Below, piece after piece: positions 14,967 to 23,970 of a stretch of DNA of 64,000 nt. Source of the stretch: Halobacillus litoralis (GTDB lineage: Bacteria > Bacillota > Bacilli > Bacillales > Halobacillaceae); assembly GCF_009856415.1 (NCBI RefSeq), contig NZ_WMEZ01000001.1:310001-374000 (forward strand), read 5' to 3'. The position numbers were made by a program, and so were the translations under genes. Every line of letters begins with the position of its first letter. Position 1 is the first letter of the stretch. The notes under the pieces were generated by a model. It was not told the origin of the DNA. It saw only the letters and a program-made list of their open reading frames with translations, and did not search any database.

Positions 14967-17363
14967 ATGAAAAAAACAGTCATGACTGGTATGGCAGCCA
15001 TTACGATGCTTGCTGCGCCTCTAACGGCCGCAGCAGAAGCACCTAAGTGGCAAAATGTCAACGTGAATGAAACACTGCAGGAGGAAGATGGTAGTCTATT
15101 TAACAGTGAAAACTATAATTTTTTGAAGTACTCGAAGGTGGACGACAAACTACAGGAAATCGCTGAACAAAGTAACCGGATCACCGTGGAAAGTTCGGCG
15201 GAATCTTCCGGCGGGCATGATCTTTATACGGTCACCATTTCCGATCCAACAGCCAAAGGAAAATATGGCTACCAAAAATCGTTGCGGAAGAAAATGTTCA
15301 AGAACCCTGAAAAAGCTCAGGCATTTATTGAAAAACATCCGGACTTTAAAGTGCCGGTGATGATTAATGCGTCGATTCATGGCACAGAGTTTGTCGGTTC
15401 AGATGCTGCGCTGCAATTGATTGAGCGTTTTGCGACAGCCGATGATGAGCAAACGAAAGATCTGCTTGAAGATCATATTCTTATTTTTAATGTGGTCGCG
15501 AATCCTGACGGCCGGATTAATGCCACACGTTTTAACAGCAATGGCATTGACTTGAACAGAGATTTCATTACACAGTCTCAAGCGGAAACCAGGCACACCG
15601 TGGAATTGATCAAAGAATGGAATCCCATGGTCTTCCTTGATTTGCATGGCTATGTGAAGGGCTATGGCGGGAAAGAACATCCTGGTTTAATCGAGCCGTG
15701 TACACCGCCGCACAATCCGAACTACGAATATGATCTATTCTCGAAGTGGGCACTTGATCAGGCGGAAGCCATGGAAGGAAGCATTGTAGATAATCGTGCA
15801 GATTATGAAAATACGAATACTTCAGGCGTCGACTATCAATCGATGACAGGTACATATATTCCGCAGCGGGATGATGATGCAGGGTGGGATGATTATCCAC
15901 CGATTTTCACACCGATGTATGCGATGTACCACGGGGCATATGGATATACGCTTGAAGCACCGACGAACGATTGGGATGGCGTTCAATGGCATTATGATGC
16001 GGTTATGGGAGCCCTTGAATTTTCCGATGATAACAAAGAACAAATGATCAAAGACCAAATTGAAGTATTCAAACGGGGCATCCAATTTGATCACCCGTAC
16101 CATACGGAAGGATTCTTCCCGCAAGCGTATATTTTACCCGTAGATGAAACAGACCCAACAGCAACCGAAAAAGCCGTTGAACATTTGATGTTCAATGATA
16201 TTGAGATCTCCGAATCGAAGAAAGCTTTCGAATACGACGGTGTCTCGTACCCAGCGGGAACATATATCGTAGACATGAGCCAGGCGAAAGCTGGACTTGC
16301 GAACACGATGCTGTGGGATGGAGAAGATATTACCGATATCACCCCATCGATGTATGATATCTCTGCCTGGAATTTACCAGAATTATGGGGCTTTGAAGCA
16401 GTAGAGGTTGGAGCGGACAACTCCTTTAATGTAAAGACGAATGACGTGAAGAAAGTAAAAGCCGATGGGGAGTTAACCGGAAACGGTCCCTATGTGATTC
16501 CTAACTCTTCCGTGAAAGCGATCAATCTCGTGAATTCTCTCGTGAAGAACGGGTTTGAAGTGACCAGGGATGGGGAGCAATTCTTTGTCGATGCCGACAA
16601 GTCTCCTGAATTGAGAAAACTTGTGGAAGCGTCTGGCATTACTGTCAAATCGACCGGAACTGTTGAAGGGGAACCATTAACTTCTCAGAAGGTTACGATT
16701 CTGAAAGACGGTGGTATGAATAAAGCTCAATCACACGCAGGCACCCTTTTAGCTTTGGAAAGATTAGGATTTGAAGTTCAAGAAATCACTCCAAGGGAAC
16801 TGGCAGAACAAGGACTAGGAGATACAGATGTCTTTTTCTACAGTGGCACATCAAGCTTGGTTTCGTATAACAATTGGACTCCGAACGCTGAATTCGGACT
16901 TGAAAATGAAGCCCAATATCAAGCCTTTAAAGAAAACATCCACTCCTTTGTTGAAGATGGAGGGAAATATATCGCTGTTGGAGCGGGCGCTTCCGATGCG
17001 GCGAAGCAACTAGGACTGACGGATGTGACTGTTCATAAAGGTGATTACAATAGTAATGGAATCGTCCGAGTGAATTACGGTACTGGTTCTTTAACTTCTG
17101 GTTATGAAACAACTGATTATGGTTTCGTCTACCGCCCGGTTTGGTACACAGATGTAGAAGGAACAGATGTCCATGCGACTTATAAAGACAGCAGTAACTT
17201 CTTTATGGCTGGACACTGGGAAGACCGCGCGGATGCTCAAGGGAAACCGGTCATGATTAAAGAAAAGGACCAGGACGTAACGCTGATCGGACTTGAAGCA
17301 GGTTTCCGTGATCACACGGATTATTTATTCCGCCTGTTCTCAAACGCCATCTACTCCAAATAA
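14967..17363 (+). CDS. secreted M14-family zinc carboxypeptidase-like protein
   Basis: A 798-residue exported protein. A signal peptide covers about residues 1-24 (ends AAAEA). An M14 peptidase domain follows with ASIHGTEFVG (zinc ligands His and Glu), NPDGR, NGIDLNRDF and FLDLHGY. The remaining half, from about residue 400, has no recognised motif but looks like two or more alpha/beta domains, with a glutamine-amidotransferase-like stretch (FFYSGTSSLVSY...GGKYIAVGAGAS). The protein is acidic, as expected for export by a salt-tolerant host. TAGGGGG precedes the ATG. It probably degrades peptides outside the cell alongside the nearby subtilisin. Confidence 0.85.
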   Translation: MKKTVMTGMAAITMLAAPLTAAAEAPKWQNVNVNETLQEEDGSLFNSENYNFLKYSKVDDKLQEIAEQSNRITVESSAESSGGHDLYTVTISDPTAKGKYGYQKSLRKKMFKNPEKAQAFIEKHPDFKVPVMINASIHGTEFVGSDAALQLIERFATADDEQTKDLLEDHILIFNVVANPDGRINATRFNSNGIDLNRDFITQSQAETRHTVELIKEWNPMVFLDLHGYVKGYGGKEHPGLIEPCTPPHNPNYEYDLFSKWALDQAEAMEGSIVDNRADYENTNTSGVDYQSMTGTYIPQRDDDAGWDDYPPIFTPMYAMYHGAYGYTLEAPTNDWDGVQWHYDAVMGALEFSDDNKEQMIKDQIEVFKRGIQFDHPYHTEGFFPQAYILPVDETDPTATEKAVEHLMFNDIEISESKKAFEYDGVSYPAGTYIVDMSQAKAGLANTMLWDGEDITDITPSMYDISAWNLPELWGFEAVEVGADNSFNVKTNDVKKVKADGELTGNGPYVIPNSSVKAINLVNSLVKNGFEVTRDGEQFFVDADKSPELRKLVEASGITVKSTGTVEGEPLTSQKVTILKDGGMNKAQSHAGTLLALERLGFEVQEITPRELAEQGLGDTDVFFYSGTSSLVSYNNWTPNAEFGLENEAQYQAFKENIHSFVEDGGKYIAVGAGASDAAKQLGLTDVTVHKGDYNSNGIVRVNYGTGSLTSGYETTDYGFVYRPVWYTDVEGTDVHATYKDSSNFFMAGHWEDRADAQGKPVMIKEKDQDVTLIGLEAGFRDHTDYLFRLFSNAIYSK

Positions 17364-17511
17364 CAATGATGTGTAGACACCACCTTTTGTATACTGCTTT
17401 TGGATGATTGGAGGTGGTGTTGGACTTTATAATGGACTACCTAGAGTGGCGGTAGATAAGTTCTGCTTAAGCGCTTTAAAGCTTCGGCTTGAATAAGAAA
17501 AAACCTTTTAT

Positions 17512-17560
17512 AAAGAGAAGCTCAGAAAGGAATCCTCCCTTTTGAGCTTCTCTTTTATTT
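17512..17560. terminator. bidirectional terminator
   Basis: A 13-bp stem (17512-17524 with 17543-17555) with A/T-rich flanks lies between the convergent M14 peptidase and TetR-like genes. Confidence 0.8.
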
Positions 17561-17569
17561 TAGTATTCA

Positions 17570-18016
17570 TTATTTTTCTGTTCGCAGAGCCTGCAAAAGG
17601 ATTTTCTTATGCTGAGGGGCCATTTCTTTTAACTGATCCACTGTACAACACCCTGTAAAGTATTGAATCACGAGACCATCAACAAAAGCGATCAGAATAG
17701 ATGCGCCTTGACCGTCTTGAATAACTGGATATTCCTTGTCAGCGTCCAGCTCTTCTAATTTTTCCTGCACATGGTCGACCATTTCATTGAAAGCGCCACT
17801 GAAGGTCGTTTCATAAATTTCACCCTGAGTATAACGGCTCATCACAGTTTTGATGGTTTCTATATTTTGGTCATTGTAATCCCAGGAATCGTATAAAAAT
17901 TGTTCAACAAATGCTTCTACACTCTCCGCTTCATTACCTCTGACTGCTTTTACATAATCGTCCTCAAGCCCTTTTAACAACTCATCCATATTCTTATGCG
18001 AAATTCGATGTTCCAT
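17570..18016 (-). CDS. TetR-type ligand-binding domain protein lacking the HTH
   Basis: A 148-residue helical protein whose pattern (long amphipathic helices, then GQGASILIAFVDGLVIQYFTG) resembles the C-terminal ligand-binding half of TetR regulators. No helix-turn-helix is encoded: the ATG at 18016 has GAGGAGG at 9-nt spacing, and the sequence upstream has no coding continuation in this frame. It is either a truncated regulator or a genuine stand-alone domain. The similarity call is by eye and moderately sure. Confidence 0.5.
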   Translation of the reverse strand: MEHRISHKNMDELLKGLEDDYVKAVRGNEAESVEAFVEQFLYDSWDYNDQNIETIKTVMSRYTQGEIYETTFSGAFNEMVDHVQEKLEELDADKEYPVIQDGQGASILIAFVDGLVIQYFTGCCTVDQLKEMAPQHKKILLQALRTEK

Positions 18017-18162
18017 TTGTTGCATCCTCCTCAAGTGGTTTTCTATTCATTTCCTACCCGTCATAATCTTTTGTTAGTCGTATTTTTTTTACAACTTTTT
18101 CTTTTACTACTTACGGAAGAGAGCTAGGTCCCTCGAGAAGGTTAATGAACGAAGTTTTGAAG

Positions 18163-18195
18163 AACGCCTGCCCATATTAAGGGCAGGCGTTTTTA
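18163..18195. terminator. terminator hairpin after the methyltransferase gene
   Basis: An 11-bp GC-rich stem (18163-18173 with 18181-18191) lies directly after the stop of the homocysteine methyltransferase gene. The best T-run is on the plus strand; on the minus strand the tail is only moderately U-rich. Confidence 0.65.
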
Positions 18196-18196
18196 C

Positions 18197-19246
18197 TTAG
18201 GCTTTTGTCTTATAAGATGTAATGTGATCCTGCAGCGTGTCGTCATTGCCGAAAAGGAAGTGTTTCTCCATATCCGGGGAATACGTAGAGTTTACAGCTC
18301 TCCGCCCGACGGTTTCTGCCACTTCACGAAGCATAGCCGGAGAAGCTCCACAGCAGAGTCCCAGGTAGTTCACACCAATGCTGTGCGCTTCTTTAGCCCA
18401 CTCGGCAAGCTCATACCGGTTCGTGTAGAGCGGATCCAGGGACGTTGGGAACGTGGTTTCCGTTGGAAGTGTACAAGCACAACCCCCGTCCGGCAGGTTG
18501 AAGAAGGTAGGATGTTCTTCCGTGGTGCGGTAAGGAATAGGGAGGGCACCTACATAACCGTCCACCGTCTTACGTATTTTTTCTACATAGGGCTGCATCG
18601 TCGCTGGGCCGCGGAAGCAATTCATCCCGACAACAAGGGCGCCTTTTTCTTCTAATAAGCGGCAGGCTTCTTCGACTTCGTAACCATCCCGCAGAATATT
18701 TTCACCCATCAGACCGAAGGTGATCACGGCAGGGAGATCCTGCTTTTGAATTTCTTCGAGCGCAATCAGTGCTTCTTCATAATAGTAGAAGGTTTCACCG
18801 TTCACAAAATCTACGCCTTCTTCCTTACACCAGCCGATCATCTCCGCAAACATGCTTCTTGTTTTTTCTACAGCTTCAGGATCATCCGGGTTGAACAAGT
18901 TCGTATTGGAAACGTTCCCAGCTACGAGTGCTTCTTCCTCAGGGTGCTCCTGAGCAACTTCTTTAGCTAGACGGATGGCCTGACGGTTCAGCGGCTCTAA
19001 CAACTCCTCTTTTCCGATGATTCGCATTTTCTCGCGGTGGCCGTTATACGTAAAGGCTAGGACGACGTCGGAGCCTGCGAGCATAAAGTCTCGATAGGTT
19101 TGTTTTAGAGCCTGTGGGTTATCGAGAGCCACTTCAGGTACAAAGGATCCGGCCTGTAAATAGCCGCGTCGCTCCAGCTCGAATAAGTATCCTTCTCCAC
19201 AAATCACGGTTCCATCCTGTAACCTTTGTTCTAATGATCGTTTCAT
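18197..19246 (-). CDS. homocysteine S-methyltransferase family protein (betaine-homocysteine type likely)
   Basis: A 349-residue TIM-barrel methyltransferase. The zinc-binding Cys residues are visible in VVGMNCFRGPATMQP and YLGLCCGASPAM, as in the Hcy methyltransferase family. It makes methionine by transferring a methyl group to homocysteine; the donor could be glycine betaine or S-methylmethionine. A betaine donor suits a salt-adapted host, but this is inference. The ATG at 19246 is preferred over the one at 19267, which has no ribosome binding site and adds residues not typical of the family. A SAM-I riboswitch upstream confirms a role in methionine metabolism. Confidence 0.85.
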   Translation of the reverse strand: MKRSLEQRLQDGTVICGEGYLFELERRGYLQAGSFVPEVALDNPQALKQTYRDFMLAGSDVVLAFTYNGHREKMRIIGKEELLEPLNRQAIRLAKEVAQEHPEEEALVAGNVSNTNLFNPDDPEAVEKTRSMFAEMIGWCKEEGVDFVNGETFYYYEEALIALEEIQKQDLPAVITFGLMGENILRDGYEVEEACRLLEEKGALVVGMNCFRGPATMQPYVEKIRKTVDGYVGALPIPYRTTEEHPTFFNLPDGGCACTLPTETTFPTSLDPLYTNRYELAEWAKEAHSIGVNYLGLCCGASPAMLREVAETVGRRAVNSTYSPDMEKHFLFGNDDTLQDHITSYKTKA

Positions 19247-19331
19247 TTCATTCCACAACCTTTCCATTTTGTATGAGTAGTTTATATTAGAAAGCTAATG
19301 CCCTGATGAAAGGGAATAGCTGACTTTCTGT

Positions 19332-19372
19332 CAAAAAAAATAAAGGACCTCCCTGGATAAGGGGGTCCTTTA
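19332..19372 (-). terminator. riboswitch expression-platform terminator
   Basis: On the minus strand, AAAGGACC and GGTCCTTT form the base of a stem (19342-19371), followed by an U-rich run (19332-19341). It sits just downstream of the SAM-I aptamer and before the methyltransferase start, as expected for S-box control. Confidence 0.85.
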
Positions 19373-19387
19373 TGTATAAAGAGTTTC

Positions 19388-19488
19388 CTTATCTTCAAGG
19401 TACAACGAATACCTCCTGGATTTAGCACCGTGCCATTGGCTGGTTGCTGAGGTATCTACGGGCCAGTCCCTACACCTCTCTGGATAAG
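19388..19488 (-). promoter_or_regulatory. SAM-I (S-box) riboswitch aptamer
   Basis: Read on the minus strand, the element contains the S-box hallmarks in order: CTTATCCAGAGAGG, then GGGACTGGCCC, then CCTCAGCAACC, then CACGGTGCTAAATCC, closing with GATAAG that pairs with the opening CTTATC (P1). High SAM should end transcription at the terminator 16 nt downstream, lowering methyltransferase expression. Confidence 0.95.
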
Positions 19489-19887
19489 TTTTATTATTTT
19501 GTTGGTTTGAAAAACAGTTGACGCTTACCGTCATTCGTATGCTTCTATTAAGAATCAAATGGAAACATTGACGTTGTATATTAGATGTTTAATATTACGC
19601 TTGCGATTTACAATACAGGAAAATGATTAGAGAATCAATGGAATCTTCAGAAAAATATTTAATTTAATTTTGAATCATTTTAAAGTGAGTCCAGGAGGGT
19701 TGGCGAAATACTGCTCGCGCACTAATATAACGCAAAGAAGAGACTGGACCCTAACGTTTACTGAGCGGTGTTTTAGATGTGATTTTCCCCACACTTTCGA
19801 AAATGTAGATGGGGTTATTGACCTTTCTGACTAAGCGTTTATATTTTGCCGATTGGAATAAACTATCTCCATAAAGGAGTTGGTAGC
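19489..19887. other. 399-bp divergent spacer
   Basis: It must hold the promoter of the riboswitch transcript (minus) and that of the gene at 19888 (plus). No clear -35/-10 pair or repeat was picked out by eye. The coding-like upstream extension of the next gene (19846-19887) is not believed, because the ribosome binding site lies inside it. Confidence 0.4.
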
Positions 19888-20151
19888 GTGGATGTTAACG
19901 GTAAAATAATTCGAGGGGAATTTGATCATATAAATGACGAATTTGTACTAAACCAAGTGAAGCACTTTACGACTCAATCCACTCTTAATAAAGACCAATT
20001 GGATACCATTTATGACTATTTGAATAATCATAAAGATGAAGAGGATGGTCAAATCCTTACGTTGAATGAACAGATGCTCGTTCGGTTGAGTCAGGAAGAG
20101 TCGAGTCAATTTATAGAAGACTTAAACCAGATTCGTGATTTGTACCAATAA
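19888..20151 (+). CDS. hypothetical 87-residue protein
   Basis: I do not recognise a family. The protein is acidic and mostly helical (TLNKDQLDTIYDYLNNHKDE...LNEQMLVRLSQEESSQFIEDLNQI). The GTG at 19888 has AAAGGAG at 8-nt spacing, which decides the start. It is a single gene with its own terminator. Confidence 0.55.
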   Translation: MDVNGKIIRGEFDHINDEFVLNQVKHFTTQSTLNKDQLDTIYDYLNNHKDEEDGQILTLNEQMLVRLSQEESSQFIEDLNQIRDLYQ

Positions 20152-20217
20152 TTATGACCAAAGGTTGGTAAATGATCAGAGACCAATTACAAAACTAATC
20201 ACCAGGACTCATAAACG

Positions 20218-20265
20218 AGCACGATGAACGGACGACCACGTATATGTCCATTCATCGTGCTTTTG
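20218..20265 (+). terminator. intrinsic terminator
   Basis: A long stem AGCACGATGAA...TTCATCGTGCT (20218-20261) is followed by TTTTG. It ends the small gene at 19888. Confidence 0.75.
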
Positions 20266-20336
20266 TTCTATTTATCGTAATAATGTTTTGTCCATACTCC
20301 TACAGGGAAAAAAGGGCGTATTCGGAGGTGCAGCTT

Positions 20337-21044
20337 ATGAAAATACATCGGAAATGGTGGATGGGACTGCTCATATTGGCCGCTATCGGTCTCGGAGTGT
20401 TCGGATTCCAATCATCGATGTCACATCAAAAAGAAGAACAAATCGTCGCTCTCGGTGATTCATTAACCTATGGAGTGGGAGATGAAAGTGGTCATGGGTA
20501 TGTTGAAAATCTACAACAATGGTTCGATAAAAACCATGACGGTCCCGTCACTGTTGATAATTATGCCATCCCCGGCCAACAAAGTGATGGAATGCTCGGT
20601 CAAATGAATGAGGCGACCGTTTTGAAGTCGGTCGAAAATGCGGACTATATTCTATTTTTCATCGGTATGAATGATATCATCAAAAGTAATGGAGGGGACC
20701 TTTCTCCACTCCATAAGGATAAAATAGCCGTTGGCAAAAAGGATTATGAGAAGAATGTCAAAACGATACTGAACCAGATCCGCGAGAAGAATCCGGAGGC
20801 ACCGATATTATTTCTTGGTCTATACAATCCATATCCGGACAAACCTGAAATCGGTCAAATCATCAAAGGTTGGAACGCAACGAGTCAGTCGATCATAGAG
20901 CCTTATGAAAATGTCACGTTTATCCCGACGAACGATTTGTATGAAGAAAAGTCCTCCCGTTATTTCAGTGATGCTGTCCATTTGAATGAACAAGGGTATG
21001 AGAAGCTGACGATGCGGATCATCAAAGCGTATGATTTCGAATAG
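20337..21044 (+). CDS. membrane-anchored or exported SGNH/GDSL esterase
   Basis: A 235-residue SGNH hydrolase. An N-terminal hydrophobic segment (residues about 7-23) acts as a signal or anchor. Block I is ALGDSLTYG with the nucleophilic Ser, GMND is block III, and SDAVHLNEQGY carries the catalytic Asp and His. It resembles Bacillus YpmR/LipC-type lipases or esterases; the substrate is unknown. The ATG at 20337 has GGAGG upstream; the frame extends further but without a ribosome binding site and through the preceding terminator. Confidence 0.85.
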   Translation: MKIHRKWWMGLLILAAIGLGVFGFQSSMSHQKEEQIVALGDSLTYGVGDESGHGYVENLQQWFDKNHDGPVTVDNYAIPGQQSDGMLGQMNEATVLKSVENADYILFFIGMNDIIKSNGGDLSPLHKDKIAVGKKDYEKNVKTILNQIREKNPEAPILFLGLYNPYPDKPEIGQIIKGWNATSQSIIEPYENVTFIPTNDLYEEKSSRYFSDAVHLNEQGYEKLTMRIIKAYDFE

Positions 21045-21053
21045 GGACAAAAA

Positions 21054-21084
21054 AAGGGCTTCCCTGTGAGGAAGTCCTTTTTGA
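21054..21084. terminator. bidirectional terminator
   Basis: The stem AAGGGCTTCC/GGAAGTCCTT lies between the convergent esterase and crcB genes, with an A-run on the left and a T-run on the right. Confidence 0.75.
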
Positions 21085-21090
21085 TGGCTA

Positions 21091-21459
21091 TCAACGGGAG
21101 AAGAATCCTCCCAATTGGAAGCCGGTCCAGGCTAAAGCAATTCCAAGCGTGTAGCTGAGAACGGTGTACAAGACGAACGTTTTCCAGTTCTTTTTGAAAT
21201 GAAGCTGAACCGATTCCAGTTTGAAGGTGGAAAAGGTTGTAAAAGCACCGAGGATGCCTGTGCCGCCGAAGAGTACCCAAAACGTTGAGAGCTCGAGTCC
21301 TGTAAGAAGCCCCAGGACGAAGGATCCGAGTAGGTTGACAAATAGGGTAGCGACAGGAAGAGCCGAGGTCGTGCGTTTGTTGATCCATTGGCTGATCCCG
21401 TAGCGGAGGATCGCTCCGATAAATCCACCCGCTCCTACTAGTAACAGTTTAGAAAGCAT
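21091..21459 (-). CDS. crcB: CrcB/Fluc fluoride channel subunit
   Basis: A 122-residue four-helix membrane protein with the family signatures GGFIGAILRYG near the start, TLFVNLLGSFVLGL, and GAFTTFSTFKLE, where the conserved Phe and Thr line the fluoride pathway. Fluc channels expel fluoride as antiparallel dimers. The partner gene lies directly upstream and shares one nucleotide (TGATG), suggesting a heterodimer made in equal amounts. Confidence 0.92.
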   Translation of the reverse strand: MLSKLLLVGAGGFIGAILRYGISQWINKRTTSALPVATLFVNLLGSFVLGLLTGLELSTFWVLFGGTGILGAFTTFSTFKLESVQLHFKKNWKTFVLYTVLSYTLGIALAWTGFQLGGFFSR

Positions 21460-21833
21460 CAGGAAGCCCTCCTTTTTCCGAGGGTGAATCCGAGCATAGA
21501 GAAGGCCAGCCCACCGAAAATGCTGATGGCTATGTAAAGGAGGCTGAGAATCACGTCTCCACGTTCATAGAGCGAAATGGAGTCCATGCTCAGGGTGGAG
21601 AATGTCGTATACGAACCGACCAGCCCTGTGCCAAGAGCCGTTTTCCATTTTTGCGAAAGAGAAAACTTCTCAACGATCCCCATCGTGAACCAAGCCAGTA
21701 TGAAACTACCGGTCAAATTGACGGTCAGTGTGGAATAAGGGAACCACTGGTCAGGGTTCTTCAGCCATTCGCCGATCAGAAACCGAAGGGATGCGCCGAT
21801 CATCCCACCGATTCCGACATAAAAATAAATCAT
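21459..21833 (-). CDS. crcB: CrcB/Fluc fluoride channel subunit, second copy
   Basis: A 124-residue paralogue with the same layout: GGMIGASLRFLIGEW, TLTVNLTGSFILAW, GSYTTFSTLSMD. It is first in a two-gene operon. The leader (21834-21900 on the minus strand) was inspected for a fluoride riboswitch and none is recognisable. A TATAAT hexamer is present upstream without a good -35. Confidence 0.92.
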   Translation of the reverse strand: MIYFYVGIGGMIGASLRFLIGEWLKNPDQWFPYSTLTVNLTGSFILAWFTMGIVEKFSLSQKWKTALGTGLVGSYTTFSTLSMDSISLYERGDVILSLLYIAISIFGGLAFSMLGFTLGKRRAS

Positions 21834-21961
21834 TCCACAAACCTCCTACAAATCTAATCGTTATTATATAGACTTTCGGAGTAATTTAAAAGGAATGCTT
21901 TTTTTACGTGGCAAGAAGCCTTATAATTTACATAATAGTACCAAACGAAAGAGGGTTACGC

Positions 21962-23101
21962 ATGATACGGAGAATTTTGAAAAACATAGATTTTACCATC
22001 CTATTCGCTGTATTGGCTTTGTCTGCGTTCGGTACGGTGATGGTGTACAGTGCCAGTATGGTCAGTGGTGTCATGGTTTACGAAGTAACCCCTGATTACT
22101 TTTTCAACAGGCAGTTAATGTCATGGGCTCTTGGCTTAGTCGCCCTTTTCCTTGGGATCATCTTTCCTTACAAAAACTATCGACGCTTATTCAAGCTGAT
22201 TCTGCTTGGGACGGTCATCCTACTTGCCGCGGTCTTTGTATTCGGGCATACGTCCAACAATGCCCAATCGTGGCTGCCAATCCCTGGTCTTGGAAAATTC
22301 CAACCCGCTGAATTGGCGAAGATGTCCCTGATCATTTACATGGCGACGATTTTTACGAAGAAGAGTGGGTATATTGAAGACTTCACGAGAGCGTTACTGC
22401 CGCCGATCATTTTGATGATGCTCGTCGTTGCAATGATCTTGAAACAGCCGGATTTAGGGACAGCCCTGATTGCCCTCGCGGTATCCGGACTGATCATCAT
22501 GTCGAGCGGATTAAAAAAGGTCCACCTCTTTTCCATGATCGGGATTGCTCTTGCAGGGGCGATCTTCATGTACAATTTCGGCCTCAGTGAAGAACAGCTT
22601 TCCCGTTTCGACGGCGCTTACCAACCCTTTGAATACGCCGACGATGCCGGGTATCAGCTGATCAATTCTTACCTCGCAATCCATAATGGAGGTTTGTTCG
22701 GGACAGGCCTTGGAGCTGGCGTACAAAAACTTGGATACTTACCTGAAGCCCATACCGATTTCATTATGGCCGTCATCGCCGAAGAGTTAGGCGTGATCGG
22801 TGTCGGTGTGGTGTTATTATTACTTGGTTTGATCGTGCTGCGTGGTTTCTATATTAGTATGGAGAGCCATGACACGTTCGGCCGCCTGCTTGCTATCGGA
22901 GTTTCCGGATTAATCGGCATCCAGGCCATCATCAACCTTGGTGGATTGACCGGTCTTCTACCTTTGACCGGTGTTCCACTTCCGTTCGTAAGTTACGGGG
23001 GAACATCGCTGCTCATGATGATGTTCTCTGCCGGAATGCTGATCAACATCCATGCCATATCAAAAATAAAAAAAGCGCAGGAACAAAAAATAGCCGCCTA
23101 A
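21962..23101 (+). CDS. ftsW: FtsW/RodA/SpoVE family peptidoglycan polymerase, FtsW-like
   Basis: A 379-residue SEDS glycosyltransferase with about ten membrane helices. Signatures include VMVYSASM, FQPAELAKMSLIIYMA, QPDLGTAL, YLPEAHTDFIMAVIAEELG and LPLTGVPLPFVSYGG. By eye it is closer to B. subtilis FtsW (YlaO) than to RodA, notably FFNRQ...FPYK and the VFGHT loop. The ATG at 21962 follows AGAGGGT. It stands alone next to the crcB pair, so it may be the main division FtsW or a paralogue. Confidence 0.85.
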   Translation: MIRRILKNIDFTILFAVLALSAFGTVMVYSASMVSGVMVYEVTPDYFFNRQLMSWALGLVALFLGIIFPYKNYRRLFKLILLGTVILLAAVFVFGHTSNNAQSWLPIPGLGKFQPAELAKMSLIIYMATIFTKKSGYIEDFTRALLPPIILMMLVVAMILKQPDLGTALIALAVSGLIIMSSGLKKVHLFSMIGIALAGAIFMYNFGLSEEQLSRFDGAYQPFEYADDAGYQLINSYLAIHNGGLFGTGLGAGVQKLGYLPEAHTDFIMAVIAEELGVIGVGVVLLLLGLIVLRGFYISMESHDTFGRLLAIGVSGLIGIQAIINLGGLTGLLPLTGVPLPFVSYGGTSLLMMMFSAGMLINIHAISKIKKAQEQKIAA

Positions 23102-23106
23102 GCGAA

Positions 23107-23135
23107 AACGTCACCGATTCAGGTGGCGTTTTTTT
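23107..23135 (+). terminator. intrinsic terminator
   Basis: AACGTCACC (23107-23115) pairs with GGTGGCGTT (23122-23130), with a T-run following, and ends ftsW. The spacer after it (23136-23414) shows no supported gene. Confidence 0.8.
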
Positions 23136-23414
23136 GTTGGGGCTATGATAGTCTTCTCCAGGCAGAAGGGTAGGTGAACGTGTCAAAGAGGGGCCGAATT
23201 ACGCCAAAGAGGATCCGGACTGCCATGCGAGGAAACTATAAATTGAAGAAAAGTCAATAAAACAACTGAAACGAAACCACACGCTCATTCGTTAGTATAG
23301 TAAGCAGGGGGTTTAAGAATATCCTCCGATGTTTCTAAATTATTGGTTGAGAGCAGGTCACGATTTTCTAAAAGATAAAGAATTGTTACACCATAAAAGG
23401 AAGGAGAGGTGTTG

Positions 23415-23711
23415 GTGGAAATCTTTATTTTCGTTATCCTTTTCATTCCGTTTTTGCTTGTTGGTTACTTTGCTTACAAAACTTCAGGGTACCAGAAAGG
23501 CAATATCGTTATGCACTTGGATGAATGGTACAAAGATTACAATCAATATGTAAAGGCAATTGAGATCGAATTGAAAGAACGAGGAAAGAAAGTCTCTTAT
23601 CTTGGAAATTACCGGTTTGAGATTGATGGACAACATTACATTTTACACCCGCTAATCGTCACGCATGCTCGCGTTCCGACTCAACGTACCATACTGAAAC
23701 CAGAGAAATGA
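23415..23711 (+). CDS. hypothetical 98-residue membrane-anchored protein
   Basis: One N-terminal membrane helix (IFIFVILFIPFLLVGYFAY) is followed by a soluble domain with KAIEIELKERGKKVSYLGNYRFEIDGQHYILHPLIVT. I do not recognise a family. The GTG at 23415 has AAGGAG at 8-nt spacing; alternatives at 23409 and 23412 overlap the ribosome binding site. Confidence 0.55.
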   Translation: MEIFIFVILFIPFLLVGYFAYKTSGYQKGNIVMHLDEWYKDYNQYVKAIEIELKERGKKVSYLGNYRFEIDGQHYILHPLIVTHARVPTQRTILKPEK

Positions 23712-23846
23712 TGGGGCAAAAAAAGAGAATCGGTAAAAGTAATCAGCTGTATGGAAGGAACGTACGATTTTATACAGAGCTTTATTTTAGAAAATTCATC
23801 GAAACGTAACTTTCCTTCAATCGTTAAAATAGTAAGGAGGGATCTT

Positions 23847-23951
23847 ATGAATCTTGTCATTGCCATAGCGATGATTGTCGCGCCCGCTGTGTTTTTAATT
23901 TACTGGGGAAAATCAGGATTCGACTTCGGTGGGAGAAAGGATGAAGACTAG
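23847..23951 (+). CDS. small 34-residue membrane protein
   Basis: MNLVIAIAMIVAPAVFLIYW forms a single membrane helix, followed by GKSGFDFGGRKDED. AAGGAGG lies 6 nt before the ATG, which makes this short frame credible. The function is unknown. Confidence 0.5.
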   Translation: MNLVIAIAMIVAPAVFLIYWGKSGFDFGGRKDED

Positions 23952-23970
23952 GTGATGGAAGTATAGGTAA

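Noticed and set aside
21834-21961. Fluoride riboswitch before the crcB pair
   Set aside because: The leader is short and lacks the conserved pseudoknot blocks of the crcB motif.
23329-23553. 74-codon frame upstream of the membrane protein gene
   Set aside because: No ribosome binding site, and it overlaps the better supported gene at 23415 in another frame.
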